Assembly (NCBI RefSeq): GCF_003008695.1
Contig: NZ_PXZT01000004.1
Span: forward strand, 1 to 64,000
Direction: 5' to 3'
DNA length: 64,000 bases
Source of the DNA: Trichococcus alkaliphilus
Lineage (GTDB): Bacteria; Bacillota; Bacilli; Lactobacillales; Aerococcaceae
The notes below the pieces were generated by a model. That model was not told the origin of the DNA. It was given only the letters and a program-made list of their open reading frames with translations, and made no database searches. Both the position numbers and the translations under genes were made by a program. Positions 33,910-42,187 of the stretch are shown one piece after another. How positions within the stretch are numbered: the first letter of the stretch is position 1; every line of letters starts with the position of its first letter.

Positions 33910-35145
33910 ATGAATCGCGTTGTTATTACAGGTATGGGTGCTATCACACCTTTAGGAAATACAGTCACTGAATATTGGGACGGCATCAAAAACGGTAAAA
34001 ATGGTATTACTGCCATCACTAAATTTGACGCATCCGAAACGGGCGTTTCTGTCGCGGGCGAAGTGAAAGACTTCGAGGCGACTTTATACATGGACCGCAA
34101 AGAATACAAGCGTATGGATCTGTTCTCGCAATATGCGGTAGCAGCCTCTGCTCAAGCCGTGGAACAAAGCGGCATCGACATGGAAAAAATCGATGCGGAT
34201 CGCTTTGGCGTTACCATCGGCTCTGGTGTCGGCGGATTCATCACTATGGAATCCGGCATCATCAAAATGCATGAAAAAGGACCGAAACGCGTACCGCCTA
34301 TGTTCGTGCCTATGGCGATCGGAAACATGGCGGCAGGAAATACAGCCATCAAATTCGGCGCTAAAGGACCGAGCATGGACATCGTTACTGCTTGTGCTTC
34401 TGCGACAAACTCAATTGGAGAAGCTTTCCGCAGCATCAAGCATGGTTACGCAGACCTGATGCTTGCAGGCGGAGCAGAAGCAACGGTCTGCGAAATCGGC
34501 ATCGCTGGTTTTGCGGCACTGACTGCTTTGTCCACAAGCACTGATCCGGATCGCGCTTCCATTCCTTTCGACAAAGAAAGAAATGGCTTTGTAATGGGTG
34601 AAGGTGCCGGCATCTTGATGCTTGAAAATCTTGATCACGCATTGGAACGCGGCGCAAATATCTTGGCTGAAGTTGTCGGATACGGTGTCACTTGTGATGC
34701 TTACCATATGACGGCTCCATCAGCTGATGGAAGCGGAGCTGGCAAAGCGATGCTTCAAGCAATGAAAGAAGCTGGCATCACTCCGGCGCAAGTCGATTAC
34801 ATCAACGCTCACGGAACAAGCACAGCAGCAAACGACTCCGGCGAAACGGCTGCCATCAAATATGCTTTCGGCGAAGAAGCATACAACGTCGCTATCTCAA
34901 GCACAAAGAGCATGACCGGTCATCTACTGGGCGCGGCCGGCGGTATCGAAGCTGTTGTCTGCGTTAAAGCCATTCAAGACGACTTCTTGCCGCCTACAAT
35001 CGGATTCCAAGTGGCTGATGAAGGCTGCGATTTGGACTACATCCCGAATGTTGGTCGTGAAAAAGAAGTCACTTACACATTGAGCAATTCTTTGGGCTTC
35101 GGCGGCCATAATGCCGTACTATGTTTCAAAAAATGGGAGGCTTAA
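33910..35145 (+). CDS. fabF: 3-oxoacyl-ACP synthase II
   Basis: FabF elongates acyl-ACP by condensation with malonyl-ACP. The Cys-His-His triad is visible: Cys162 in 'TACASATNSIG', His in 'INAHGTSTAAND' and His in 'SMTGHLLGAAGG'. The C-terminal 'NSLGFGGHNAVL' is typical. Length 411. AGGAGG precedes the ATG. Confidence 0.97.
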   Translation: MNRVVITGMGAITPLGNTVTEYWDGIKNGKNGITAITKFDASETGVSVAGEVKDFEATLYMDRKEYKRMDLFSQYAVAASAQAVEQSGIDMEKIDADRFGVTIGSGVGGFITMESGIIKMHEKGPKRVPPMFVPMAIGNMAAGNTAIKFGAKGPSMDIVTACASATNSIGEAFRSIKHGYADLMLAGGAEATVCEIGIAGFAALTALSTSTDPDRASIPFDKERNGFVMGEGAGILMLENLDHALERGANILAEVVGYGVTCDAYHMTAPSADGSGAGKAMLQAMKEAGITPAQVDYINAHGTSTAANDSGETAAIKYAFGEEAYNVAISSTKSMTGHLLGAAGGIEAVVCVKAIQDDFLPPTIGFQVADEGCDLDYIPNVGREKEVTYTLSNSLGFGGHNAVLCFKKWEA

Positions 35146-35148
35146 TAC

Positions 35149-35610
35149 GTGAATATTGAAGATGTAAAAAGCCTCATTTCCTTGATCGATGAATCAACCT
35201 TGACTGAGTTGCATTATCAGACAGGCGACTTTCAACTTTTGTTGTCCAAAAACAAGCTGGTCCAATCAAACCAGCAGTCAAGCGACAGCGTTCCGGCAGC
35301 AGCTCCAACTCCAGCAGTGACTGCACCGGTCCAAAACATCAAAGAAGCCCTTTCTGAAGCGACTGCGATAAAAGAAGGACAGATCATTACTTCTCCGATT
35401 GTCGGCGTTGTTTACCTTTCACCGACTCCGGATGCGAAGCCTTACGCCACTAAAGGCCAGAATATCGCTAAAGGCGACGTTGTCTGCTTGGTGGAAGCAA
35501 TGAAACTTATGAATGAAATCAAAAGCGAATTCGATGGGGAAATCGTTGAAGTACTGGTTGAAAATGAACAAATCGTTGAATACAACCAACCGCTGTTCCG
35601 AATCGTCTAA
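35149..35610 (+). CDS. accB: Acetyl-CoA carboxylase biotin carboxyl carrier protein
   Basis: BCCP carries the biotin between AccC and AccAD. The biotinylation motif is 'EAMKLMNE' (Lys119), in the C-terminal half-barrel, preceded by a Pro/Ala-rich linker (about 45-65). Length 153. The start is GTG, three bases after the fabF stop codon. Confidence 0.96.
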   Translation: MNIEDVKSLISLIDESTLTELHYQTGDFQLLLSKNKLVQSNQQSSDSVPAAAPTPAVTAPVQNIKEALSEATAIKEGQIITSPIVGVVYLSPTPDAKPYATKGQNIAKGDVVCLVEAMKLMNEIKSEFDGEIVEVLVENEQIVEYNQPLFRIV

Positions 35611-35628
35611 AAAAAGGAGACTATTAAA

Positions 35629-36060
35629 ATGAGTTTATTAAGCGCACAAGAAGTTATGGCTATCATCCCGAACCGCTACCCAATTTTCTTCATTGATAAA
35701 GTAGAGGAATTAACACCAGGCGAGCACATCGTCTGCTACAAAAACGTAACAATCAACGAACCTTTCTTCCAAGGACATTTCCCGGGCGAACCAGTAATGC
35801 CAGGCGTATTGATCGTTGAAGCATTGGCGCAAGCGGGATCTATCCCTTTGTTGACATTGCCTGATTTCGAAGGACAAACAGCTTACTTAGGCGGATTGAA
35901 TAAAGTCAAATTCCGTCAAAAAGTTGTTCCTGGCGACGTTTTGCGTCTTCAAGTGGATATCATCAAATTGAAAAAATTTGCGGGTATCGGTTATGGACAA
36001 GCTTTTGTCGGAGACAAAAAAGTTTGTGAAGTTGAAATGACCTTCATCATTGGTAGATAA
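35629..36060 (+). CDS. fabZ: 3-hydroxyacyl-ACP dehydratase
   Basis: Hot-dog-fold enzyme that dehydrates 3-hydroxyacyl-ACP. The catalytic His is in '[20 protein letters not shown]', with the Glu nine or so residues later in the central helix. Length 143. It is the only dehydratase in the operon; whether it can also isomerise the double bond (FabN-like) to make unsaturated fatty acids cannot be read by eye. Confidence 0.96.
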   Translation: MSLLSAQEVMAIIPNRYPIFFIDKVEELTPGEHIVCYKNVTINEPFFQGHFPGEPVMPGVLIVEALAQAGSIPLLTLPDFEGQTAYLGGLNKVKFRQKVVPGDVLRLQVDIIKLKKFAGIGYGQAFVGDKKVCEVEMTFIIGR

Positions 36061-36061
36061 T

Positions 36062-37438
36062 ATGTTTACGAAGGTATTGATCGCAAACAGAGGAGAAATT
36101 GCTGTCAGGATCATTCGGGCTTGTCATGAGTTGGGAATCCAGACGGTAGCGGTCTATTCTGAAGCTGACCGCGAAGCGTTGCATACACAACTGGCCACTC
36201 AGGCCATTTGTATCGGTCCTGCAAAAGCGAGCGATTCCTATTTGAATATGACAAGCATTTTGAGTGCGGCAGTCGTTACAGGAGCCCAAGCCATCCATCC
36301 AGGCTTCGGTTTCCTCTCGGAAAACAGTGCATTCGCCACGATGTGCGAAGAAATGAATATCCGATTCATCGGACCTTCTTCCACCATCATCGACCTGATG
36401 GGCAATAAAGCAAACGCCCGCAAAACGATGATCGCAGCAGGCGTGCCTGTGACCCCGGGAAGCGAAGGCTACATCTCTTCATATGAAGAGGCAGTGCTGC
36501 AAGCAGAGAAAATCGGTTATCCGGTCATCTTGAAAGCTGCCGCTGGCGGCGGCGGTAAAGGGATGCGGAAAGTCTACCAAGAAAACGGTTTGGAGGCAGC
36601 CTTCAGTCAAGCGAAAGCGGAAGCTAAGGCAGCCTTCGGAGATGACCGCATGTATCTTGAAAAGATAATCACACCGGCTCGTCATATTGAAGTGCAGATT
36701 TTAGGGGATTCATTCGGCAATGTTGTCCATCTGGGCGAACGCGATTGCTCCCTTCAGCGCAATCATCAGAAAGTGCTTGAAGAGAGCCCGTCCACGTTCA
36801 TCACTGAAGCTACTCGCAAAGCCATGGGGGACGTCGCCATCCGAGCGGCCAAACATGTTGGCTATACGAATGCAGGCACGATCGAGTTCCTCGTCGATGC
36901 CGAACAACGTTTCTATTTCATGGAAATGAACACGCGTATCCAAGTGGAGCATCCGGTAACCGAAATGGCGACTGGCATCGATATCGTAAAGGAACAATTG
37001 CGCATCGCGAGCGGTGAGCCTTTGTCCTTTACGCAAGATGACGTAGCGATCACCGGTCACACGATCGAGTGCCGAATCAACGCTGAAAATCCGGCTTTGG
37101 GCTTCCGCCCTTCATCCGGGAAAATCGACTACCTGTTCTTGCCTAGCGGCGGGAATGGACTGCGTGTCGAAAGCGCCATGTATGGAGGATATATGATTCC
37201 GCCATTCTATGACTCGATGATCGCCAAAATCATCACAAAAGGCGACAACAGAAGCGAAGCAATCGCCAAAATGAGGCGTGCGCTTCAGGAACTGGTCATC
37301 GAAGGAGTCGACACGAACCAATTCTTCCAGGAAGATATTCTGCAGGATCCTAATTTCATTTCCGGAGATTACGATACGGAATATCTTCAGAATGTGTTCC
37401 TGAAAACATGGGCACCTGAAGAAGAGGAAAGTGTATAA
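36062..37438 (+). CDS. accC: Acetyl-CoA carboxylase biotin carboxylase subunit
   Basis: ATP-grasp enzyme that carboxylates biotin on AccB. Motifs include 'VLIANRGEIAVRIIRACHEL', the Gly-rich 'KAAAGGGGKGMR', 'GERDCSLQRNHQKVLEESPS' region and 'FYFMEMNTRIQVEHPVTEM' region with the catalytic Glu and Arg. ATG at 36062 lies one base after the fabZ stop codon. Length 458. Confidence 0.97.
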   Translation: MFTKVLIANRGEIAVRIIRACHELGIQTVAVYSEADREALHTQLATQAICIGPAKASDSYLNMTSILSAAVVTGAQAIHPGFGFLSENSAFATMCEEMNIRFIGPSSTIIDLMGNKANARKTMIAAGVPVTPGSEGYISSYEEAVLQAEKIGYPVILKAAAGGGGKGMRKVYQENGLEAAFSQAKAEAKAAFGDDRMYLEKIITPARHIEVQILGDSFGNVVHLGERDCSLQRNHQKVLEESPSTFITEATRKAMGDVAIRAAKHVGYTNAGTIEFLVDAEQRFYFMEMNTRIQVEHPVTEMATGIDIVKEQLRIASGEPLSFTQDDVAITGHTIECRINAENPALGFRPSSGKIDYLFLPSGGNGLRVESAMYGGYMIPPFYDSMIAKIITKGDNRSEAIAKMRRALQELVIEGVDTNQFFQEDILQDPNFISGDYDTEYLQNVFLKTWAPEEEESV

Positions 37439-37474
37439 ATCAATTAGTCAAGAAGTCACACTAGAGGTGAGGAA

Positions 37475-38350
37475 ATGAAATTATTTCGTAAGCGTCCTTA
37501 CATTCCGATAGCCCAAGTTCCCGCTTCAAAAGCAGACGATCAGAAACCGATCGTTCCAGAAGGCTTATGGGAAAAATGCCCGAATTGTCAAAAGACGATC
37601 TACAGCAAAGATTTAGGGAAAGATAAAGTATGCCCGCATTGTGCCTATAATTTCAGGATTTCGGCATATGAACGCATTTCCAATATCGTTGATGAAGGTT
37701 CTTTTGATGAATGGAACGCGCTCATGCCCGAAGAGAACCCACTGGCTTTTCCGGGGTATGAGAACAAACTGAAGATTGCCAAAGAAAAAACGGGACTTGA
37801 CGAAGCGGTTGTAACCGGCGCGGCATTCATCAATAAGCATAAAGTTGCTTTGTGTGTGATGGATTCGAACTTTATCATGGCAAGCATGGGGAAAGTTGTC
37901 GGCGAGAAGCTGACGCTCGCATTTGAACGCGCAACGTCAGAAAAGCTCCCGATCATCGTCTTCACGGCTTCGGGCGGCGCCAGAATGCAGGAGGGCATCA
38001 TGTCCTTGATGCAGATGGCGAAAGTCAGCGTTGCAGTCTCCAATCACAGTAAAGCCGGTCTGTTGTACATCACAGTCCTAACCGATCCGACGACTGGGGG
38101 CGTAACGGCCAGCTTTGCGATGCAAGGGGATATCATCCTGGCTGAAACAGGGGCGACTGTCGGTTTCGCCGGCAAACGCGTCATCGAACAGACAATCAAA
38201 GCGAAATTGCCTGAAGGCTTCCAGACAGCCGAAAAAGTGCTGGAAAACGGCTTTATCGACAAAATTGTAGCCAGAAAAGATTTAAAGAGAGCATTGCAGC
38301 ATCTTTTGCTGTTGCATGCTCCTGCAGAAAAGGCGGGTGAAGTGCAGTGA
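37475..38350 (+). CDS. accD: Acetyl-CoA carboxylase carboxyltransferase subunit beta
   Basis: Beta subunit of the carboxyltransferase, which moves the carboxyl group from biotin to acetyl-CoA. It has an N-terminal four-Cys zinc ribbon (Cys35, Cys38, Cys53, Cys56) and a crotonase-like core with 'SGGARMQEGIMSLMQMAK' and 'TGGVTASFAM'. Length 291. It overlaps accA by four bases (GTGA), which favours equal production of the two subunits. Confidence 0.97.
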   Translation: MKLFRKRPYIPIAQVPASKADDQKPIVPEGLWEKCPNCQKTIYSKDLGKDKVCPHCAYNFRISAYERISNIVDEGSFDEWNALMPEENPLAFPGYENKLKIAKEKTGLDEAVVTGAAFINKHKVALCVMDSNFIMASMGKVVGEKLTLAFERATSEKLPIIVFTASGGARMQEGIMSLMQMAKVSVAVSNHSKAGLLYITVLTDPTTGGVTASFAMQGDIILAETGATVGFAGKRVIEQTIKAKLPEGFQTAEKVLENGFIDKIVARKDLKRALQHLLLLHAPAEKAGEVQ

Positions 38351-39129
38351 AGGATGTCAAAGAAATTATCACATCTGCAAGAAGCATCTCCCGTCTGACG
38401 GCGACAGAAATGATCCACGCCATCTGTGAAGGTTTTGTTGAATTCCACGGCGACAGAAAGTTCGGTGACGACCCTGCTATCGTCGGTGGGATCGCATTGC
38501 TGGATGACATGCCGGTAACCGTCATCGGAACGCAAAAAGGCCATGATGTGACTGAAAATGTCTACCGGAATTTCGGGTCACCGCATCCGGAAGGCTACCG
38601 AAAGGCGATCCGTTTGATGAAGCAGGCGGAGAAATTCAATCGTCCGATCGTAACTTTCATCAATACCTCAGGTGCTTTTTGCGACGTCGATTCTGAGGAT
38701 CGAGGCATCGGTGAAGCAATCGCTGAATCGCTTTTGGTGATGAGTCAACTGACGGTTCCTTTCATCGCCATCTTCATCGGTGAGGGAGGCAGCGGCGGCG
38801 CATTGGCGCTGGCAATGGGCAACGAGGTGTGGATGTTGGAGAATACCATGTATTCTGTCCTGTCCCCGGAAGGCTTTGCCTCCATTTTATGGAAAGATTC
38901 CTCACGATCCGATGAAGCAGCCAAAGTAATGAAGTTGACGCCTGATGATCTTTTTTCATTGGACGTCATCGACAAAATCATTATGGAAACCCGCAGGAAA
39001 GTGGCCCGTAAATCGGATGATGTCATGCTGGAACTGAAGCGGGAATTAAGTGCCAAGCTGAAAGAGCTGAAGCAACTGACTCCAACCGAATTGGTCGAGC
39101 AACGACAAAAACGATTCCGAAATTATTGA
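38347..39129 (+). CDS. accA: Acetyl-CoA carboxylase carboxyltransferase subunit alpha
   Basis: Alpha subunit of the carboxyltransferase. The family motifs 'GIALLDDMPVTVIGTQKG', 'NFGSPHPEGYRKAIRLMKQA' and 'IGEGGSGGALALAMG' are clear. At 260 residues it is the short form used by lactic acid bacteria, lacking the longer N-terminal helix region of the E. coli protein. It is the last gene of the operon and is followed by a strong terminator. The start is GTG inside the accD stop. Confidence 0.96.
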   Translation: MKDVKEIITSARSISRLTATEMIHAICEGFVEFHGDRKFGDDPAIVGGIALLDDMPVTVIGTQKGHDVTENVYRNFGSPHPEGYRKAIRLMKQAEKFNRPIVTFINTSGAFCDVDSEDRGIGEAIAESLLVMSQLTVPFIAIFIGEGGSGGALALAMGNEVWMLENTMYSVLSPEGFASILWKDSSRSDEAAKVMKLTPDDLFSLDVIDKIIMETRRKVARKSDDVMLELKRELSAKLKELKQLTPTELVEQRQKRFRNY

Positions 39130-39144
39130 TTCAAGAACTGCTAT

Positions 39145-39184
39145 AAACCGCCCGCACAGCAGCAGCTGTGTGGGCGGTTTTTTT
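39145..39184 (+). terminator. Terminator of the fab-acc operon
   Basis: AAACCGCCCGCACAGC and its near-complement form a long stem with a 3-nt loop, followed by seven T. Confidence 0.93.
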
Positions 39185-39198
39185 CGCGTTTGCTTTTG

Positions 39199-39207
39199 TG
39201 TTATAAT
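39199..39207 (+). promoter_or_regulatory. Extended -10 promoter of the gene at 39247
   Basis: TGTTATAAT, an extended -10 element, lies 39 bases before the start codon. Confidence 0.6.
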
Positions 39208-39246
39208 GACCTAACAGGAAAATCAGCTTAGATTGGGGTGATGGAA

Positions 39247-40218
39247 ATGGGAGAAAAGATTGTTTTTCCATTTAATTACGAGGGATACTTGAAAAAAGGA
39301 TTGTTGGCATTTGAAGAGGGAAATCTGCAACTTGCGGAAGAATGGATCGGCAAAGCTGTAGCCATCAAAAAGGCGGACGATATCCTCCCGCTGTATCTCA
39401 TGTTGCTGCAGGAGACCGATCAAGCAGAGAAGAGTCTGGAATTGATAACCGAAATGCGTCCGGATATTGCTTCCGCCATTTCGGTGGACGACATCGATTT
39501 CCTTTATTTGAAAGGCTTGTCGCATTCCGGATCATTCGACATGGCCCGTGAGCAAATCGAAGCACGCAAAAATACTTTCGGTCTGTCGATGGAACATCAA
39601 TTCGCTTTGGAGCAATTGGAGGCTGAAGTCGAAAAAGTTGAACTGAAGAATTTGGAGAAAAAACTAAAAAAAAGTTCAGAAATCCTCCAAGCCGAAAAAA
39701 CCATCGATACGCAACCGTTCCACAAGCAACAAGCATACGCGCAACAATTGAAGGAATTGGAGGATGACCAATTCGGCAAGATAGCGCAACGCCTGCTCAT
39801 GAATAACAATCTCCACCGGATGCTCAAGACAGAGATCATCCATCAATTTCTTGCGCGCGGGCTCCATCCGACGGTTACTGTCAGATTGGACGGGACCGAA
39901 GAAAAATTGGATCTGGCTGGAGTTGTCCCGTTGATCGACTCGAAAACTTACAAAGAAGGAATGGCGTATATCAGGGAAGAAATTGCCAATAAAAATCCGA
40001 CTATGGCAGATGCCATGGAGAATGCCTTCTTCATGCAATTATCCCTCCTTTATCCGTTCGAAGACAGGACGATCCTATCCGTGACGGACTGGTTGGAGGT
40101 GCTCTACCGCATTTACAACGGGGCCGTATCGACGGGCGATCCAAGCGAAAAGAGCATCCGCGATGAAATTGAACAATTGGAAAATAAGCTGGCCGATTTT
40201 TTTGGTTTTTTTGAATAA
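39247..40218 (+). CDS. Helical repeat (TPR-like) protein of unknown function
   Basis: Soluble all-helical protein of about 323 residues. The first 130 residues contain tetratricopeptide-like helix pairs ('GLLAFEEGNLQLAEEWIGKA' is the clearest). A charged coiled-coil segment (about 125-165) follows, then a helical C-terminal domain ending in 'ADFFGFFE'. I do not recognise a named family; similar proteins are annotated as hypothetical or TPR proteins in lactic acid bacteria. Start: of three in-frame candidates (39238, 39241, 39247), ATG at 39247 has GGGGTG at the best spacing. It is monocistronic, between the fab operon terminator and the cold-shock gene promoter. Confidence 0.78.
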   Translation: MGEKIVFPFNYEGYLKKGLLAFEEGNLQLAEEWIGKAVAIKKADDILPLYLMLLQETDQAEKSLELITEMRPDIASAISVDDIDFLYLKGLSHSGSFDMAREQIEARKNTFGLSMEHQFALEQLEAEVEKVELKNLEKKLKKSSEILQAEKTIDTQPFHKQQAYAQQLKELEDDQFGKIAQRLLMNNNLHRMLKTEIIHQFLARGLHPTVTVRLDGTEEKLDLAGVVPLIDSKTYKEGMAYIREEIANKNPTMADAMENAFFMQLSLLYPFEDRTILSVTDWLEVLYRIYNGAVSTGDPSEKSIRDEIEQLENKLADFFGFFE

Positions 40219-40242
40219 GTGCCAATGAAGCTATCAGAATAA

Positions 40243-40271
40243 TTGACTCTATAGGGATTCCTCTCTATAAT
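40243..40271 (+). promoter_or_regulatory. Promoter of the cold-shock protein gene
   Basis: TTGACT and TATAAT with a 17-base spacer. The resulting leader is about 55 nt and contains short complementary segments TCTTTG (40284) and CAAAGA (40302). Confidence 0.85.
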
Positions 40272-40332
40272 GGGGGTAACCCGTCTTTGTGAAAGCAGTT
40301 CCAAAGATATGAGTGTTGAAGGAGGATGTACA

Positions 40333-40545
40333 ATGGAATTTGGCAAAGTAAAGTGGTTCAATAATGATAAAGGGTATGGTTTTATTGAACTCGATCAACA
40401 GGATGACGACATTTTCGTACATTTTACCGGTATAGCTGGAGAAGGCTTCAAAAGACTTGAAGAAGGGCAACGCGTTCAGTTCGATATCGCTGAAGGCGTA
40501 AGAGGACCACAGGCCACTAATGTGATCGTCTTGGCAGAATCATAA
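40333..40545 (+). CDS. Cold-shock domain protein
   Basis: Single cold-shock domain that binds single-stranded nucleic acid and melts RNA secondary structure. RNP1 'KGYGFIEL' and RNP2 'DIFVHF' are both present. Starting at ATG 40333, with AAGGAGG upstream, the protein is 70 residues; the longer open frame back to 40270 covers the -10 box and leader and is rejected. The central '[19 protein letters not shown]' has an acidic insert like streptococcal and lactobacillar Csp proteins. Expression may respond to temperature through the leader, but this is inference. Confidence 0.95.
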   Translation: MEFGKVKWFNNDKGYGFIELDQQDDDIFVHFTGIAGEGFKRLEEGQRVQFDIAEGVRGPQATNVIVLAES

Positions 40546-40562
40546 AAAAGTACAGTAAACCG

Positions 40563-40610
40563 CAAAGGTGAGGGGAATCCGTTCAGGATTTTCTTTCACC
40601 TTTGTTTTTT
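40563..40610 (+). terminator. Terminator of the cold-shock gene
   Basis: CAAAGGTGA and TCACCTTTG (with internal mismatches and an inner GAATCC/AGGATT stem) are followed by six T. Confidence 0.85.
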
Positions 40611-40624
40611 AGGATGTGGAACAT

Positions 40625-41035
40625 TTGATAAAATTATTTGTTGATGGGGCGGCTACCGGAAAAGAAGGCTATGCAGCCATCGGGATTTTGATCGTTGAGG
40701 ACGGCGTGCAAGAGCAGATAGGCCTGCCTTTAGAGGACAGAATGGATAATCATCGGGCCGAATTCGAAGCACTTCTGTATGGATTGCGCCATCTGAAAAA
40801 ACACAGCAAACAGGATCAGCTCGTCTTTTGTTACACCGACAGTAAACTCGTTGCCGATTCGATCAGGAAAAAGTATACCAAAAAAGCGGAACATAAGCTT
40901 TTGCTGGAAGAGACCTTGCTGGATTTAGCTACGTTCACTAATTTTTACTTGGAATGGATTCCGGAAAAGGAAAATAAAGGAGCCGATAATCTCGCAAAAA
41001 AAGCGCTCTATCAGCTCACCAAAAAGAAAAAATGA
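40625..41035 (+). CDS. RNase H-like protein
   Basis: Small protein with the RNase HI fold, of the reverse-transcriptase-like/YpeP group of Gram-positives. The acidic catalytic positions are present: Asp in 'KLFVDGAATG', Glu in 'HRAEFEAL', Asp in 'YTDSKLV' and Asp in 'GADNLAKKA'. It is 136 residues with a Lys-rich tail. Start: GTG at 40616 abuts AGGA, while TTG at 40625 has it ten bases upstream; I prefer the TTG. It would cleave RNA in RNA-DNA hybrids if active. No neighbouring gene suggests a more specific role. Confidence 0.85.
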   Translation: MIKLFVDGAATGKEGYAAIGILIVEDGVQEQIGLPLEDRMDNHRAEFEALLYGLRHLKKHSKQDQLVFCYTDSKLVADSIRKKYTKKAEHKLLLEETLLDLATFTNFYLEWIPEKENKGADNLAKKALYQLTKKKK

Positions 41036-41087
41036 GTCTGAATGGGCTGTCTTCCAGAATCCAAAATGCCATTTTCATCACTCAAAA

Positions 41088-41130
41088 AAGGCTCTCTCCA
41101 TCCTTATTTGAAACGGGGATGGCTTTTTTG
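41088..41130 (+). terminator. Probable terminator after the RNase H-like gene
   Basis: CCATCC and GGATGG form the top of a hairpin flanked by AAAAAAGGC and GGCTTTTTTG, with a bulge. It is a moderate terminator. Confidence 0.6.
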
Positions 41131-41175
41131 TTAGCCGCCAGTCGCTTTTTAGTGTATGCGAGTCATAGATTATGC

Positions 41176-41206
41176 TTGACTTGGAGTCCACTTCAAGGAG
41201 TATACT
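41176..41206 (+). promoter_or_regulatory. MerR-type promoter A (aldo-keto reductase genes)
   Basis: TTGACT at 41176-41181 and TATACT at 41201-41206 are 19 bases apart, two more than usual. The spacer is filled by the dyad CTTGGAGTCCACTTCAAG (41180-41197, one mismatch). Over-long spacer plus dyad is the hallmark of promoters activated by MerR-family regulators, which twist the DNA. No MerR gene is in the window. Confidence 0.82.
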
Positions 41207-41261
41207 ATCAGCAACATAGTGAGTTTCTATGTCATCAAATTTGAACTGGAGGAAAATATTG

Positions 41262-42104
41262 ATGGAATATGTAACTTTAAATAATGGTGTCAAGATGCCA
41301 ATTTTGGGCTATGGCGTGTATCAGATACCTGATGCTGCAGAATGCGAACGCTGCGTGTTGGATGCAATCGAGGTAGGCTACCGCTCGATCGATACCGCCC
41401 AAGCATATGGAAACGAAGAAGCGGTCGGCAATGCAATTAAAAAAAGCGGTGTTGCGCGTGAAGAACTATTCATTACGACAAAAGTCTGGATATCGAATGC
41501 CGGGTATGAAAAAGCCAAAGCTTCGATTGCAGAATCGCTGCAGAAACTTCAGTTGGACTATCTGGATCTGGTTCTGATCCATCAGCCCTTCGGTGATTAC
41601 TACGGGACCTACCGCGCCATGGAAGAGCTGTATGAGCAAGGTAAAATCCGTGCCATCGGCGTGAGCAACTTCTATCCTGACCGGTACATCGATCTGGTTC
41701 GTTTCACAAATGTCGTACCGGCCGTCAACCAAGTGGAGACCCATGTATTCAATCAGCAAGTGGATGCGCATGAAATCATGAAAAAATACGGCACTCAAAT
41801 CGAATCCTGGGGTCCTTTTGCTGAAGGCAGAAATGAACTGTTCACGAATGAAACGCTACAAATGATCGGAGACAAATACAACAAAACGACGGCTCAAGTT
41901 GCGCTCCGCTATTTGTTGCAGCGTGACGTCGTGGTGATTCCGAAAACGACGCATAAAGAGCGGATGATCCAAAATTTGGATGTCTTTGACTTTAGTCTTA
42001 CTGAAGAGGATATGGAAACGATCAAAGGCTTGGACAAAAAAGAGAGCGCCTTCTTCTCGCACTACGATCCGAAGTTGGTCGAAAAGCTGGTGAACCGCGG
42101 TTAA
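41262..42104 (+). CDS. Aldo-keto reductase (AKR5 type)
   Basis: NADPH-dependent reductase of aldehydes and ketones, close in type to 2,5-diketo-D-gluconate reductases and YtbE/YvgN. The tetrad is visible: Asp in 'SIDTAQAYGNEEAVG', Tyr in the same motif, Lys in 'ITTKVW' and His in 'VLIHQPFGDYYG'. The cofactor end shows 'VIPKTTHKERMIQN'. Length 280 from ATG 41262, which has GGAGG upstream. It lies behind MerR-type promoter A, so its substrate may be a reactive carbonyl, though this is inference. The next reductase gene follows after 80 bases without a visible promoter. Confidence 0.92.
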   Translation: MEYVTLNNGVKMPILGYGVYQIPDAAECERCVLDAIEVGYRSIDTAQAYGNEEAVGNAIKKSGVAREELFITTKVWISNAGYEKAKASIAESLQKLQLDYLDLVLIHQPFGDYYGTYRAMEELYEQGKIRAIGVSNFYPDRYIDLVRFTNVVPAVNQVETHVFNQQVDAHEIMKKYGTQIESWGPFAEGRNELFTNETLQMIGDKYNKTTAQVALRYLLQRDVVVIPKTTHKERMIQNLDVFDFSLTEEDMETIKGLDKKESAFFSHYDPKLVEKLVNRG

Positions 42105-42187
42105 TGCCAGGCAGATGAACTAATGAAACAGGCATGGACTGCGATCAACCGGCAGTGGTCCTATCCTAAAGAAATGGAGAGATGATG

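Noticed and set aside
41032-41244. 70-codon open frame after the RNase H-like gene
   Set aside because: It runs through a terminator hairpin and the MerR-type promoter A, without a ribosome-binding site.
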